Positions 42,633 to 52,001 of a DNA stretch of 64,000 nucleotides are shown here, in pieces (positions within the stretch are counted from its first letter, which is position 1; each line of letters opens with the position of its first letter). Source of the stretch: DASVEG01 sp035540495 (GTDB lineage: Bacteria > Actinomycetota > Acidimicrobiia > Acidimicrobiales > CADCTF01); the NCBI GenBank assembly GCA_035540495.1, contig DATLGL010000047.1, positions 41,769 through 105,768 on the forward strand, read 5' to 3'. Under the pieces are notes generated by a model that ran no database searches, had not been told where the DNA came from, and worked only from the letters and a program-made list of their open reading frames with translations. The position numbers and the translations under genes are program-made.

Positions 42633-43457
42633 CTACGGGTCGAGGTCGCGCTGGACGAGCGCGGTGAAGGCTTCGGCGGCCGCCGTCGTCAGAGGTCCCG
42701 GCGCCGCCGGCAGCCCCCGCCCGTCGACGGCCCGGATCGGTTGGACCTCGCGGGTCGTGGAGGAGAGGAAGGCTTCATCGGCCTCGGCGAGCGCCGACAG
42801 CGGCAGGTCTTCCTCGACGGCGTCGGTGACCTCGAGCACGAGCGCACGGGTGACGCCGGCGAGGCAGCCGGCCGACAGCGGTGGCGTGATCAACCGCCCG
42901 CCGATGTCGACGAACACGTTCGTGCCGGTGCCCTCGCACAGGTTGCCGATCGTGTTGCCGAAGATCGCTTCGCCCGCACCGCGTTCCTTCGCATAGGCGA
43001 GGGCGACGACGTTCTCGCCGTATGACGTCGTCTTCAGCCCGGCGAGGGCGCCACGCTCGTTGCGCGGCCACGGGACGACCGACACGTCGGTGGCGTCGGG
43101 CCAGGGTGCGAGGGGTCCGCCGGCGACGATGATCAGCGGACCGCCGTCGCCTCGCTCGGAGCCGAGGGGAGAGACGCCGCCCGTCAACGTGATGCGGATC
43201 CGGCCCGAGTCGAGTGCGTTCGCCTCGATCACCGCAGCCATCGCCTCTCGCAGCACGCCGTGGTCGGCAACCGGAAGACCGAGCCCGCGACACGACACGT
43301 CGAGGCGCTCGAGGTGTCGCCGAGCGGCGAACGGCACGCGGTCGTACACCTTCAGCGTCTCGAAGACGCCGTCGCCGGTGAGCAGCCCGTGGTCGAACGG
43401 AGACACGCGCGCGTCGCTTTCGTCGCACAGCACCCCGTCGATCCACACGCGACTCAC
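42633..43457 (-). CDS. pabC: Aminodeoxychorismate lyase (class IV aminotransferase)
   Basis: A PLP-dependent fold-type IV enzyme of 274 residues. DHGLLTGDGVFETLKVYD is the classic N-terminal motif, the PLP lysine lies in GLKTTSYGENV, and NLCEGTGTNVF binds the cofactor phosphate. It overlaps pabB by 4 bases, which favours release of p-aminobenzoate from aminodeoxychorismate for folate synthesis. By sequence alone a branched-chain or D-amino-acid aminotransferase would be possible. Confidence 0.9.
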   Translation of the reverse strand: MSRVWIDGVLCDESDARVSPFDHGLLTGDGVFETLKVYDRVPFAARRHLERLDVSCRGLGLPVADHGVLREAMAAVIEANALDSGRIRITLTGGVSPLGSERGDGGPLIIVAGGPLAPWPDATDVSVVPWPRNERGALAGLKTTSYGENVVALAYAKERGAGEAIFGNTIGNLCEGTGTNVFVDIGGRLITPPLSAGCLAGVTRALVLEVTDAVEEDLPLSALAEADEAFLSSTTREVQPIRAVDGRGLPAAPGPLTTAAAEAFTALVQRDLDP

Positions 43458-44461
43458 GACGACACCACGGACAGGAGCCTACGGGCCTTGAGCTCCGTCT
43501 CGGCCCACTCGCCCTCGGGTGTCGAGTCCCACGTGATGCCGCCGCCGGTGCCCAGGTGGATGCGCCCTTCGGCGAACCAGAACGTGCGGATCGCCACGTT
43601 GAGGTCGCCTTCCTTGGCGTCGGCATCGACCCACCCGATAGCGCCGCAGTACGGGCCCCGGTTGACCGGCTCGAGGGCTCGGATCATCTGCATCGCGGCG
43701 ATCTTCGGCGCGCCGGTCACGGACCCGGGGGGGAACGTGGCGTCGATCGCATCGGCCCAGCCGCATCCCGGCCGCAGGCGTCCTCGGACCGTCGAGACCA
43801 GGTGGTACAGCCCCGGGTGCTTCTCGATCGCGCACAGCTGTCCGTCCGGCACCTCGACCGAGCCCCACTCGCACACCCGGCCGAGGTCGTTGCGGACGAG
43901 GTCGACGATCATCACGTTCTCCGCCCGGTCCTTGCCCAGGAACCCTGTCGGTGTCGCCGCGGTGCCCTTGATCGGCTGTGACTCGACGACGTCGCCGTCA
44001 CGCCGAAGGAAGCGTTCCGGTGACGCAGACGCCACGTGCACGCCGTGGCGCGGCAGGCGGACGACGGCGGAGTACGGGGCAGGGTTGCCCGACACCAACG
44101 CGGCACCCAGCGCGGCGACGTCGGCTCCCCGCGGCAACGGTGCCGACAGCGTGCGCGTGAGGTTCACCTGGTACACGTCGCCTTCGGCGATCGCGTCCCG
44201 GATGGTCGCCACGCCCTTGCAGAAGGCGCCTCGGTCGAGCGACGACGTCCACGAAGACGCGGGAGGTCCGACCCATCGGCGGCCCGGCCACGGCACGGCG
44301 GCCCGCACCCGATCGAACCGGGCGCACACCGGCTCGTCGTCGTAGGGCAGCACGACGACCCAGAACCCTTCGGAGTCGAGCGCCGTGAGGTCGCTGGTGA
44401 CGTCGATCAGGTCGGTCGCCAGCTGTCCGCCGACCACGGCGAGCGAGGGCTCCGACGTCAC
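43454..44461 (-). CDS. pabB: Aminodeoxychorismate synthase component I
   Basis: Converts chorismate and ammonia to aminodeoxychorismate. The 335-residue protein is the chorismate-binding core: PIKGTAATP (the Lys typical of PabB; anthranilate synthase has PIAGT), ENVMIVDLVRNDLGRVC, FPPGSVTGAPK and GPYCGAIGW. I place the start at the GTG at 44461; the frame extends upstream only as a shadow of the acyl-CoA dehydrogenase gene. The N-terminal part is shorter than in E. coli PabB. The glutamine amidotransferase partner (PabA) is not in the window. Confidence 0.9.
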   Translation of the reverse strand: MTSEPSLAVVGGQLATDLIDVTSDLTALDSEGFWVVVLPYDDEPVCARFDRVRAAVPWPGRRWVGPPASSWTSSLDRGAFCKGVATIRDAIAEGDVYQVNLTRTLSAPLPRGADVAALGAALVSGNPAPYSAVVRLPRHGVHVASASPERFLRRDGDVVESQPIKGTAATPTGFLGKDRAENVMIVDLVRNDLGRVCEWGSVEVPDGQLCAIEKHPGLYHLVSTVRGRLRPGCGWADAIDATFPPGSVTGAPKIAAMQMIRALEPVNRGPYCGAIGWVDADAKEGDLNVAIRTFWFAEGRIHLGTGGGITWDSTPEGEWAETELKARRLLSVVSS

Positions 44462-44470
44462 GGCGTCAGA

Positions 44471-45628
44471 ATGCCAAATGTGGATTTCGACTTCTCGCCC
44501 GAGCAGGAGGAGTTCCGCCGCGTCGTGCGGGACTTCGCGGAGCGGGAGATCGCTCCTCATGCCGCAGATTGGGACCGCGACCACCACTTCCCGGTCGACG
44601 TCGTTCAGGCGATGGGGGAGCTCGGCCTCTTCGGTCTGATCTTCCCCGAGGAGTACGGGGGCGCCGGCGCCGACTTCACCACGCTGTGCATCGCCATCGA
44701 GGAGATCGCACGCGTCGACCAGTCGCTGGCGATCACGCTCGAGGCCGGCGTCGGCCTGGGGGCGAACCCCATCTTCCAGTTCGGCACGGAGGAGCAGAAG
44801 CAACGGTGGCTTCCGGATCTCGTGGCCGGGAGGACCCTCGGCGGGTTCGGCCTCACCGAGCCCGGCGCAGGGAGTGACGCCGGAGCGACCCGCACGAAGG
44901 CTGAGCTCGACCACGGAACGGGCGAGTGGGTGATCAACGGTGAGAAGGCCTTCATCACCAACAGCGGGTCGTCGATCACATCCATCGTCACGGTCACCGC
45001 GAAGACGGGAGCGAGCGAGATCAGCGCGATCGTCGTGCCCGCCGGCACCCTGGGGTTCGAGGTGCTCCCGCCGTACCGGAAGATGGGCTGGCACGCCTCC
45101 GATACGCACGGCCTGGCCTTCGCCGACTGTCGCGTGCCCGCCGACCACCTCCTCGGTCAGCGAGGCCAGGGCTTCCGCCAGTTCCTCGCCATCCTCGACG
45201 AGGGACGCATCGCGATCGCCGCGCTCGCCGTCGGGACCCTCCAGGCGTGTCTCGACCTGTCGGTCGAGTACGCCAAGGAACGGGAGGCGTTCGGCCGGCC
45301 CATCGGCGCCAACCAGGCGATCGCGTTCAAGTGCGCCGACCTCGCGGTCCTCGTCGACAACGCCCGGCTCCTCACCTACCGGGCGGCATGGCTCAAGGAC
45401 CACGGCCGGCCGTTCAAGCGCGAGGCCGCGATCGCGAAGTTGTACGCAACCGAGGCTGCGGTGACGGCGACGAGGGAGGCGACGCAGATCTTCGGCGGCT
45501 ACGGCTACATGGACGAGACGCCGGTCGCCCGCTTCTACCGAGACTCGAAGATCCTGGAGATCGGCGAGGGCACGAGTGAGATCCAGCGCCTCGTCATCAG
45601 CAGGGAGCTCGGCCTGCCGGCGACCTGA
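44471..45628 (+). CDS. Acyl-CoA dehydrogenase
   Basis: An FAD-dependent flavoprotein of 385 residues that makes the alpha-beta double bond of an acyl-CoA. FGLTEPGAGSDAGATRT binds FAD and substrate, and the C-terminal EATQIFGGYGYMDETPVARFYRDSKI is followed by GEGTSEIQRLVI with the usual catalytic Glu. Chain-length preference is unclear. Only 9 bases separate its ATG from the divergent pabB start, so its promoter must lie inside pabB. Confidence 0.94.
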   Translation: MPNVDFDFSPEQEEFRRVVRDFAEREIAPHAADWDRDHHFPVDVVQAMGELGLFGLIFPEEYGGAGADFTTLCIAIEEIARVDQSLAITLEAGVGLGANPIFQFGTEEQKQRWLPDLVAGRTLGGFGLTEPGAGSDAGATRTKAELDHGTGEWVINGEKAFITNSGSSITSIVTVTAKTGASEISAIVVPAGTLGFEVLPPYRKMGWHASDTHGLAFADCRVPADHLLGQRGQGFRQFLAILDEGRIAIAALAVGTLQACLDLSVEYAKEREAFGRPIGANQAIAFKCADLAVLVDNARLLTYRAAWLKDHGRPFKREAAIAKLYATEAAVTATREATQIFGGYGYMDETPVARFYRDSKILEIGEGTSEIQRLVISRELGLPAT

Positions 45629-45647
45629 GCAGCAGAGGGAGCGCGGG

Positions 45648-45653
45648 TAACCT
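45648..45653 (+). promoter_or_regulatory. Candidate -10 box (TAACCT) of the envelope operon
   Basis: TAACCT ends 9 bases before the ATG at 45663, the first gene of the polysaccharide operon. Confidence 0.35.
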
Positions 45654-45662
45654 CGGATCCTC

Positions 45663-47126
45663 ATGGCTGCCCCGCAGGGGGAGGTCGTCCTGACGCGTCA
45701 CCGACGGTGGCCTCGGCGGCTCCTCATCGCTGCCAACATCATCGTTGCCCTCTGCGTGGTCGCGACCGCGGGCGGTTACGCGTACTTCCGCATCCAGTTC
45801 GGGCGGATCCCGACGATCGACGGCCTGAAGGACGTGCTGGCCGGCGGGGGCGACAACGAGCCCAGCGATCCGATGAACGTCCTCCTGGTCGGCTCCGACA
45901 CCCGCGCCACGCTCGAGGGCGAGGAGAAGCAGTTCGGGACCGCGACCCAGGTCGGCGGCCAGCGCGCCGACACGATCATCGTGCTCCGGATCGAGCCCGA
46001 GGCGAAGCGCGCCGCGATGATGTCGGTGCCGCGCGACCTGTATGTGAAGCAGGCCGGCACACAGCGCTCGAGCCGGATCAACGATGCGTTCCAGGCCGGG
46101 CCCGACCGCCTCATCCAGACGATCACCGACAACCTCGGGATCCCGATCCACCACTACGTCCAGCTCGACTTCAACGGGTTCCGGGCCATCGTCGGCGCCC
46201 TCGACGGCGTCGACATCTACAGCCCCGCTCGCGCTCGCGACACCGTCAGTGGACTCAACATCCCCAACCCCGGTTGCGTCAGCCTCAACGGGGAGCAGGC
46301 GCTGGCCTTCGTGCGCAGCCGTCATTATCAGTACTTCGAGAACGGCAAGTGGCGGTCCGACCCGACCGGCGACCTGGGGCGCATCGAGCGCCAGCAGGAC
46401 TTCATCCGTCGAGTGCTCAAGAAGGCGAACCAGAAGGCCAAGGGCCTCGACGTCTTCGCGGTGAACAACCTCGTCAACGCGGGCATCAAGAACGTCCAGA
46501 TCGACGAGCACTTCTCCTCGAAGGACATCACCGCGCTCGCCCGCCGGTTCCGATCGCTCGATCCGAACGCGGTCGAGATGTTCACGCTGCCGACGGTGCC
46601 TGCGAACGTGGGCGGCGCGTCGGTCCTTCGCCTGAAGCAGCCGGACGCGAGCGCCGTCATCGACACCTTCCTCGCGAAGGCACCGCCTCCCGCAGAAGGC
46701 GGAGCCGCCAAGCCCGACGTGCCGGACATCCCGCCGTCGTCGATCCGCGTCCGGGTGCTCAACGGATCGGGGGCCGAGGGACAAGCTCGCGAGGTGTCGA
46801 AGGATCTGGGGGCCGCCGGCTTCACGATCGCCGGCATCGGGCAGGCCGACTCGTTCCGGTACGACGCGACGGTGATCCGGTTCGTCCCGTCGCAGCGAGA
46901 CAAGGCGCTCGTCGTGCAGTCGAAGATCCAGGGCGAGACCGAGCTGAAGGAAGACCCGACGCTCAAGGCCGTCGACGTCGTGGTCGTCACGGGCGGCAAG
47001 TTCGCCGGCATCGTGGGCGGCACGCCGCAGGCGCCGACGACGACTGCTGCTCCCGCCAAGGGCGCCGGCAGCAAGCCCGCTGCGACGACCACCACCGCGC
47101 CGCCGAAGCCGGAGCCAGACTGTTGA
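45663..47126 (+). CDS. LytR-CpsA-Psr (LCP) family cell-wall ligase
   Basis: A 487-residue membrane-anchored phosphotransferase that attaches polysaccharide from a lipid carrier to peptidoglycan. One N-terminal membrane helix (about 19-40) precedes the LCP domain: MNVLLVGSDTR, RADTIIVLRIEP, MSVPRDLYV, RINDAFQ and FVRSRHYQ, with the Arg and Asp residues that grip the pyrophosphate. A LytR C-terminal domain (RVRVLNGSGAEGQAREV) and a Pro/Thr-rich tail follow. It heads the rhamnose operon, so its cargo is probably the rhamnose-containing polymer made by the next genes. Confidence 0.94.
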   Translation: MAAPQGEVVLTRHRRWPRRLLIAANIIVALCVVATAGGYAYFRIQFGRIPTIDGLKDVLAGGGDNEPSDPMNVLLVGSDTRATLEGEEKQFGTATQVGGQRADTIIVLRIEPEAKRAAMMSVPRDLYVKQAGTQRSSRINDAFQAGPDRLIQTITDNLGIPIHHYVQLDFNGFRAIVGALDGVDIYSPARARDTVSGLNIPNPGCVSLNGEQALAFVRSRHYQYFENGKWRSDPTGDLGRIERQQDFIRRVLKKANQKAKGLDVFAVNNLVNAGIKNVQIDEHFSSKDITALARRFRSLDPNAVEMFTLPTVPANVGGASVLRLKQPDASAVIDTFLAKAPPPAEGGAAKPDVPDIPPSSIRVRVLNGSGAEGQAREVSKDLGAAGFTIAGIGQADSFRYDATVIRFVPSQRDKALVVQSKIQGETELKEDPTLKAVDVVVVTGGKFAGIVGGTPQAPTTTAAPAKGAGSKPAATTTTAPPKPEPDC

Positions 47127-47128
47127 GC

Positions 47129-48007
47129 ATGAAGGGCATCGTCCTCGCCGGTGGCAGCGGAACGCGGCTGCACCCGGTGACGCTCGGCGTGTCGAAGCAG
47201 CTGCTGCCTGTCTACGACAAGCCGATGATCTACTACCCGCTGTCGGTGCTGATGCTGGCCGGCATCCGTGACGTGCTCGTCATCTCGACGCCGCACGACC
47301 TGCCGCTGTTCGAGCGGTTGCTGGGCGATGGATCGCAGCTCGGTATGTCGTTCTCGTACTCGGTGCAGCCGGAGCCGAGGGGCATCGCCCAAGCCTTCGT
47401 GATCGGCGCGGACCACATCGGCAGCGACAACGTCTGCTTGGTGTTGGGCGACAACATCTTCCATGGCCACGGCCTGCAGGATCAGCTCACGCAGGCTGCG
47501 TCGCTCGAGAGCGGTTGCGTGCTGTTCGGCTACGTCGTGAAGGACCCGGAGCGCTACGGGGTGGCCGAGGTCGACGAGGAATCGGGCCGTGTGCTCTCGA
47601 TCGAGGAGAAGCCGCCGCACCCGAAGTCGAACGTCGCCGTCACCGGGCTCTACTTCTACGACAACGACGTCGTCGAGATCTCCCGGACGTTGACCCCGTC
47701 GGCACGCGGCGAGCTCGAGATCACCGAGGTCAACAACCGCTACATCGAGCGCGGTGATGCGACGCTCCAGCTGCTGGGGCGGGGCATGGCCTGGCTCGAC
47801 ACCGGCACGCAGGACGCGATGCTCGAAGCGTCGACGTTCGTGCAGGTGCTCGAGCATCGACAAGGCGAGCAGATCGCGTGTCTCGAAGAAGTGGCGTGGC
47901 GGATGGGCTTCATCGACACCGATCAGTTGGAGCGGCTGGGTCGCGGGCTCGGCAAGTCGAACTACGGCCAGTACGTGATCCGCCTGGCTGAGGAGGCGAG
48001 GCGATGA
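47129..48007 (+). CDS. rfbA: Glucose-1-phosphate thymidylyltransferase
   Basis: First step of dTDP-rhamnose synthesis: dTTP and glucose-1-phosphate give dTDP-glucose. The 292-residue protein has GIVLAGGSGTRLHPVT, SKQLLPVYDKPMIYYPLS, LGDNIFHGHGL, VEEKP-like IEEKPPHPKSN and WLDTGTQDAMLEAS. It starts 2 bases after the LCP gene and overlaps rfbB by 4. Confidence 0.97.
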   Translation: MKGIVLAGGSGTRLHPVTLGVSKQLLPVYDKPMIYYPLSVLMLAGIRDVLVISTPHDLPLFERLLGDGSQLGMSFSYSVQPEPRGIAQAFVIGADHIGSDNVCLVLGDNIFHGHGLQDQLTQAASLESGCVLFGYVVKDPERYGVAEVDEESGRVLSIEEKPPHPKSNVAVTGLYFYDNDVVEISRTLTPSARGELEITEVNNRYIERGDATLQLLGRGMAWLDTGTQDAMLEASTFVQVLEHRQGEQIACLEEVAWRMGFIDTDQLERLGRGLGKSNYGQYVIRLAEEARR

Positions 48008-48957
48008 GACTGTTCGTGACCGGCGGGGCGGGGTTCATCGGCTCGAACTACGTCCGCTACGTGCTGCGCAACACCGACGACGAGGTCACGGTCTACGACG
48101 CGCTGACCTACGCGGGGAACCTCTCGACGTTGAAGGACGTCGACGACGATCCTCGCTACCGGTTCGTCAAGGGCAACATCTGCGACCCGATCCCGCTCGA
48201 AGAGGCGATGCGCGGCCACGACGCGGTCGTCCACTTCGCGGCGGAGAGCCACGTCGATCGGTCGATAGCAGGTCCGGACGACTTCATCCTCACGAACTGC
48301 TTCGGCACGAACCTGGTGATGGACACGGCGCGCCGCCTCGAGATCCCCCGTGTCGTTCACATCGGTACCGACGAGGTCTACGGGTCTGTCGAGGTGGGGT
48401 CGTCGAAGGAGGACGACCCGCTCGAGCCTCGCTCGCCGTACTCGGCGTCGAAGGCGGGCTCCGACCTGATCGCGCTGTCGTACCACCACACCTACGGGCT
48501 GCCGATCACGGTCACCCGGTGCACGAACAACTTCGGCCCGTACCAGTACCCCGAGAAGGCGATCCCGCTCTTCACCACCAACCTGCTCGACGGCAAGAAG
48601 ATCCCGCTCTACGGCGACGGGTTGAACGAGCGTGACTGGCTCTACGTCGACGACCACTGCGCCGGCGTCCACCTCGTCTTGCACAAGGGCGAACACGGCG
48701 AGATCTACAACATCGGGGCCGGGAACGAGACGCCGAACCGGGTGCTCGTCGACAAGCTGCTCGGGCTGGTCGGCGCGAGCGACGACATGATCGAGTACGT
48801 CCCCGACCGCCTCGGCCACGACCGCCGGTACTCGGTCGACATCAAGAAGATCACCGAGCTCGGGTGGAGGAAGGAGCGGTCGCTCGACGAGGCGCTCGAG
48901 GAGACGGTGCGCTGGTACCGCGACAACCGCTGGTGGTGGGAGCCCCTCAAGGCGTGA
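48004..48957 (+). CDS. rfbB: dTDP-glucose 4,6-dehydratase
   Basis: Second step of dTDP-rhamnose synthesis, giving dTDP-4-keto-6-deoxyglucose. A 317-residue extended SDR with NAD motif TGGAGFIGSNYVR, HFAAESHVDRS, active-site THIGTDEVYGS-type segment (IGTDEVYGS) and YSASKAGSD. CTNNFGPYQYPEKAIPLF is typical of RmlB. It overlaps both neighbours by 4 bases. Confidence 0.97.
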   Translation: MRLFVTGGAGFIGSNYVRYVLRNTDDEVTVYDALTYAGNLSTLKDVDDDPRYRFVKGNICDPIPLEEAMRGHDAVVHFAAESHVDRSIAGPDDFILTNCFGTNLVMDTARRLEIPRVVHIGTDEVYGSVEVGSSKEDDPLEPRSPYSASKAGSDLIALSYHHTYGLPITVTRCTNNFGPYQYPEKAIPLFTTNLLDGKKIPLYGDGLNERDWLYVDDHCAGVHLVLHKGEHGEIYNIGAGNETPNRVLVDKLLGLVGASDDMIEYVPDRLGHDRRYSVDIKKITELGWRKERSLDEALEETVRWYRDNRWWWEPLKA

Positions 48958-49784
48958 GGGTTCTGATCACCGGAGCGGGCGGCCAGCTGGCCACCGACCT
49001 CGTCCCCGCGTTCGACGGCCACGAGGTCGTGGCGACGACACGCGCGGAGCTCGACCTCGCAGACCGCGACTCGACGATGGGCGCCATCTGTTCGGTGGAG
49101 CCCGACATCATCGTCCACCCTGCCGCGTGGACCGCGGTCGACGCGTGCGAGGCCGACCGAGAGCAAGCCTTCCGGATCAACGCCCTCGGTACGAGGCACG
49201 TCGCGAACGCGGCTCGCATCGTCGGGGCCCACGTCGTCTACATCTCCACCGACTACGTGTTCGATGGTGACGCCGACGAGGCGTACCACGAGTGGTCGCC
49301 GACCAACCCGCAGTCGGTCTACGGCGCGTCGAAGCTCGCCGGGGAGCACGAGCTCGATCCATGTTGGAGTGTCATTCGTACCGCGTGGGTCGTCGGTCCG
49401 CACGGGCGCAACTTCGTCAAGACGATGCTGCGCCTGGCGGCCGAGCGAGACGAGATCGGCGTCGTCTCCGACCAGCGGGGTTCGCCCGCGTTCACGGGCG
49501 ACCTCGCGCCGATGATCCGCCGCCTCGCTATCGCGCGGTACCCCGGCGTGATCCACGTCACCAACCAGGGTTCGGTGACGTGGTTCGACTTCGCACGTGA
49601 GATCCTGCGGCTGGCGGGGCACGACCCGGAGAAGATCCGGCCCATCTCGACGGACGACTACGGCGCCCCTGCGCCGCGGCCGAAGAACTCCGTCCTCGAC
49701 AACCTCGTCCTGCGATCCCTGGGGATCCCGCTCCTGCCGGCGTGGCAGGAGTCGCTCGAACGCACCATCAAGGAGTTGGTCTGA
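48954..49784 (+). CDS. rfbD: dTDP-4-dehydrorhamnose reductase
   Basis: Last step of dTDP-L-rhamnose synthesis. A 276-residue SDR with GAGGQLATDL, HPAAWTAVDACE, STDYVFDG, YGASKLAGE and GSPAFTGDLA. It follows rfbB directly. The 3,5-epimerase RfbC, needed between these steps, is not encoded in the window. Confidence 0.96.
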   Translation: MRVLITGAGGQLATDLVPAFDGHEVVATTRAELDLADRDSTMGAICSVEPDIIVHPAAWTAVDACEADREQAFRINALGTRHVANAARIVGAHVVYISTDYVFDGDADEAYHEWSPTNPQSVYGASKLAGEHELDPCWSVIRTAWVVGPHGRNFVKTMLRLAAERDEIGVVSDQRGSPAFTGDLAPMIRRLAIARYPGVIHVTNQGSVTWFDFAREILRLAGHDPEKIRPISTDDYGAPAPRPKNSVLDNLVLRSLGIPLLPAWQESLERTIKELV

Positions 49785-49785
49785 C

Positions 49786-51063
49786 GTGGCGAACGTCGCC
49801 GTCATCGGAACCGGGTACGTCGGCCTCACGACCGGTGCGATCCTCGCCCACCTCGGGCACAACGTCGTCTGCGCGGACGTCATCCCCGCCAAGGTCGAGG
49901 CGCTGGGCAGAGGCGAGGTGCCGATCCTGGAAGACGGCCTCGACGAGCTCGTCCGAGAGGGGATCGACGGTGGCCGTCTCTCGTTCATCCTCGGAGCCGC
50001 TGCAGCGGTGGAGGAAGCCGACGCCGAGTTCATCTTCCTGTGCGTTCCGACGCCGCAGGGCGACGACGGATCTGCCGACCTCAGCTACATCGAAGAGGCG
50101 GCCCGCCAGATCGGTCCGGTGGTGCGGCCGGAGTCGGTGGTCATCAACAAGTCGACCGTGCCGGTCGGTTCGACGCTCGTCGTCGAACGCGCGCTCGGGC
50201 GTGGCGACGTCTACGTCGTGTCGAACCCCGAGTTCCTCCGCGAGGGGTCCGCGGTGTACGACGCGCTGAACCCCGACCGCATCGTGATCGGCAGCGAAGA
50301 CCAGGCCGCGGCCATCCGCGTGGCGAGCCTCTACACCGACGTGAAGGCGCCGGTGATCGTCACCGATCCCGCATCGGCCGAGACGATCAAGTACGCCTCG
50401 AACGCCTTCCTCGCCACGAAGATCTCCTTCGTCAACGCCGTGGCGAACCTCTGCGAGGCGGTGGGCGCCGACGTCCGCGACGTGATCGTCGGCATGGGCT
50501 ACGACCGCCGCATCGGCTTCGAGTTCCTCAAGCCCGGCCCGGGTTGGGGCGGCAGTTGTTTTCCGAAGGACTCCCGCGCTCTGGTCCGGATCGCGGAGGA
50601 CAACGGGTACGACTTCTCGCTCCTCAAGGGTGTGATCGAGGTCAACGACGAGCAGTTCGAGCGGATGGCGTCGAAGATCGAGCGCATGATCGACGGGCCG
50701 CTGGAGGGCGCGGTGGTCGGCGTCTGGGGGCTCACGTTCAAGGCCCGGACGGATGACACCAGACGGTCGCCGTCGCTCGAGATCATCGAGCGCCTGCAGA
50801 AGAAGGGCGTGAAGATCAAGGCGTACGACCCGGCCGCGTCCGACACACCCGAGGGTGTCGAACGGGTCGCCGACGCGTACGCCGCGGGCGAAGGCGCCGA
50901 CGTCGTGGCGGTGCTGACCGAGTGGGACGAGTTCCGCTGGATCGACTTCGAGAAGTTGGCCGGTGTGATGAAGGCGGCCCGCATCGTCGACTGCCGGAAC
51001 CTGCTCGACGCCGCGGCGGTGCGCCGCAAGGGCTTCCAGTTCGAGGGACTGGGACGGCCGTGA
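49786..51063 (+). CDS. ugd: UDP-glucose 6-dehydrogenase
   Basis: Oxidises UDP-glucose to UDP-glucuronate with NAD+. The 425-residue protein has NVAVIGTGYVGLTTG at the N-terminus, NKSTVPVGST, NPEFLREGSA, the substrate-binding segment ETIKYASNAFLATKISF and the catalytic cysteine in GWGGSCFPKD. The gene next door encodes the enzyme that would use its product. Starts with GTG 1 base after rfbD. Confidence 0.95.
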   Translation: MANVAVIGTGYVGLTTGAILAHLGHNVVCADVIPAKVEALGRGEVPILEDGLDELVREGIDGGRLSFILGAAAAVEEADAEFIFLCVPTPQGDDGSADLSYIEEAARQIGPVVRPESVVINKSTVPVGSTLVVERALGRGDVYVVSNPEFLREGSAVYDALNPDRIVIGSEDQAAAIRVASLYTDVKAPVIVTDPASAETIKYASNAFLATKISFVNAVANLCEAVGADVRDVIVGMGYDRRIGFEFLKPGPGWGGSCFPKDSRALVRIAEDNGYDFSLLKGVIEVNDEQFERMASKIERMIDGPLEGAVVGVWGLTFKARTDDTRRSPSLEIIERLQKKGVKIKAYDPAASDTPEGVERVADAYAAGEGADVVAVLTEWDEFRWIDFEKLAGVMKAARIVDCRNLLDAAAVRRKGFQFEGLGRP

Positions 51064-52001
51064 CGTCCCCGAAGCGCATCGTGGTCACCGGCGGCGCCGG
51101 GTTCCTCGGGTCGCACCTCTGCCGCGCGCTCCTCGCGCGTGGCGACGAGGTCGTCGCGATCGACAACCTCATCACCGGCTCGTTGTCGAACATCGAAGAC
51201 CTGTTCGGTCACGAGCGGTTCACGTTCCAGAACCACGACGTCAGCAACTACGTGCACGTGGCCGGACCGGTCGACGCCGTCATGCACCTCGCGAGCCCGG
51301 CTTCGCCGGCGGACTTCGAGCGCATCCCGATCCAGATCCTCAAGGTGGGTAGCCGCGGCACCCACCACACGCTCGGCCTCGCCAAGGAGAAGGGGGCGCG
51401 CTTCTTCCTCGCGTCGACGAGCGAGGTGTACGGCGACCCGCTCGTCCATCCGCAGCCCGAAAGCTACTGGGGCAACGTGAACCCGATCGGTCCGCGTGGC
51501 GTCTATGACGAGGCGAAGCGGTTCGCGGAGTCGATGACGATGGCGTACCACCGCTACCACGGTCTCGACGTGCGCATCGTTCGGATCTTCAACACCTACG
51601 GCCCGTCGATGCGGCCGGACGACGGTCGTGCCGTGAGCAACTTCCTGGTGCAGGCGCTGCAGGGCAAGCCGATCACGGTCTACGGCGACGGGAGCCAGAC
51701 CCGGTCGTTCACCTACGTCGACGACGAGATCAAGGGGTTCCTCGCGCTTCTCGACGGCGACATCACCGGGCCCTGCAACATCGGCAACGACCAGGAGTTC
51801 ACGATCCAGCAGCTCGCCGAGATGGCGATCGAGGTCACCGGCAGCTCGAGCGAGATCATCTACGAGCCTCTCCCGGTCGACGATCCGACGCAGCGCAAGC
51901 CCGATCTCACCCTTGCCCGCACCGCGCTCGGATGGGAACCGGAGACCGATCTCCGCACCGGCCTCACCCGCACGGCGGAGTACTTCAGAAGCCGCCTGTG
52001 A
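51060..52001 (+). CDS. UDP-glucuronate decarboxylase (UDP-xylose synthase)
   Basis: Converts UDP-glucuronate to UDP-xylose. A 313-residue SDR with TGGAGFLGSHLCRALL, HLASPASPADF, ASTSEVYGDPLVHPQPESYWGN-type segment and GPRGVYDEAKRFAE with the YxxxK pair. These are hallmarks of UXS enzymes. Coupled by 4-base overlaps to the dehydrogenase and to the glycosyltransferase, it suggests xylose or a derivative in the polymer. Confidence 0.92.
   Translation: MTSPKRIVVTGGAGFLGSHLCRALLARGDEVVAIDNLITGSLSNIEDLFGHERFTFQNHDVSNYVHVAGPVDAVMHLASPASPADFERIPIQILKVGSRGTHHTLGLAKEKGARFFLASTSEVYGDPLVHPQPESYWGNVNPIGPRGVYDEAKRFAESMTMAYHRYHGLDVRIVRIFNTYGPSMRPDDGRAVSNFLVQALQGKPITVYGDGSQTRSFTYVDDEIKGFLALLDGDITGPCNIGNDQEFTIQQLAEMAIEVTGSSSEIIYEPLPVDDPTQRKPDLTLARTALGWEPETDLRTGLTRTAEYFRSRL

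Noticed and set aside
43454..45664. 736-codon version of pabB
   Set aside because: Everything beyond the GTG at 44461 is antisense to the acyl-CoA dehydrogenase gene.
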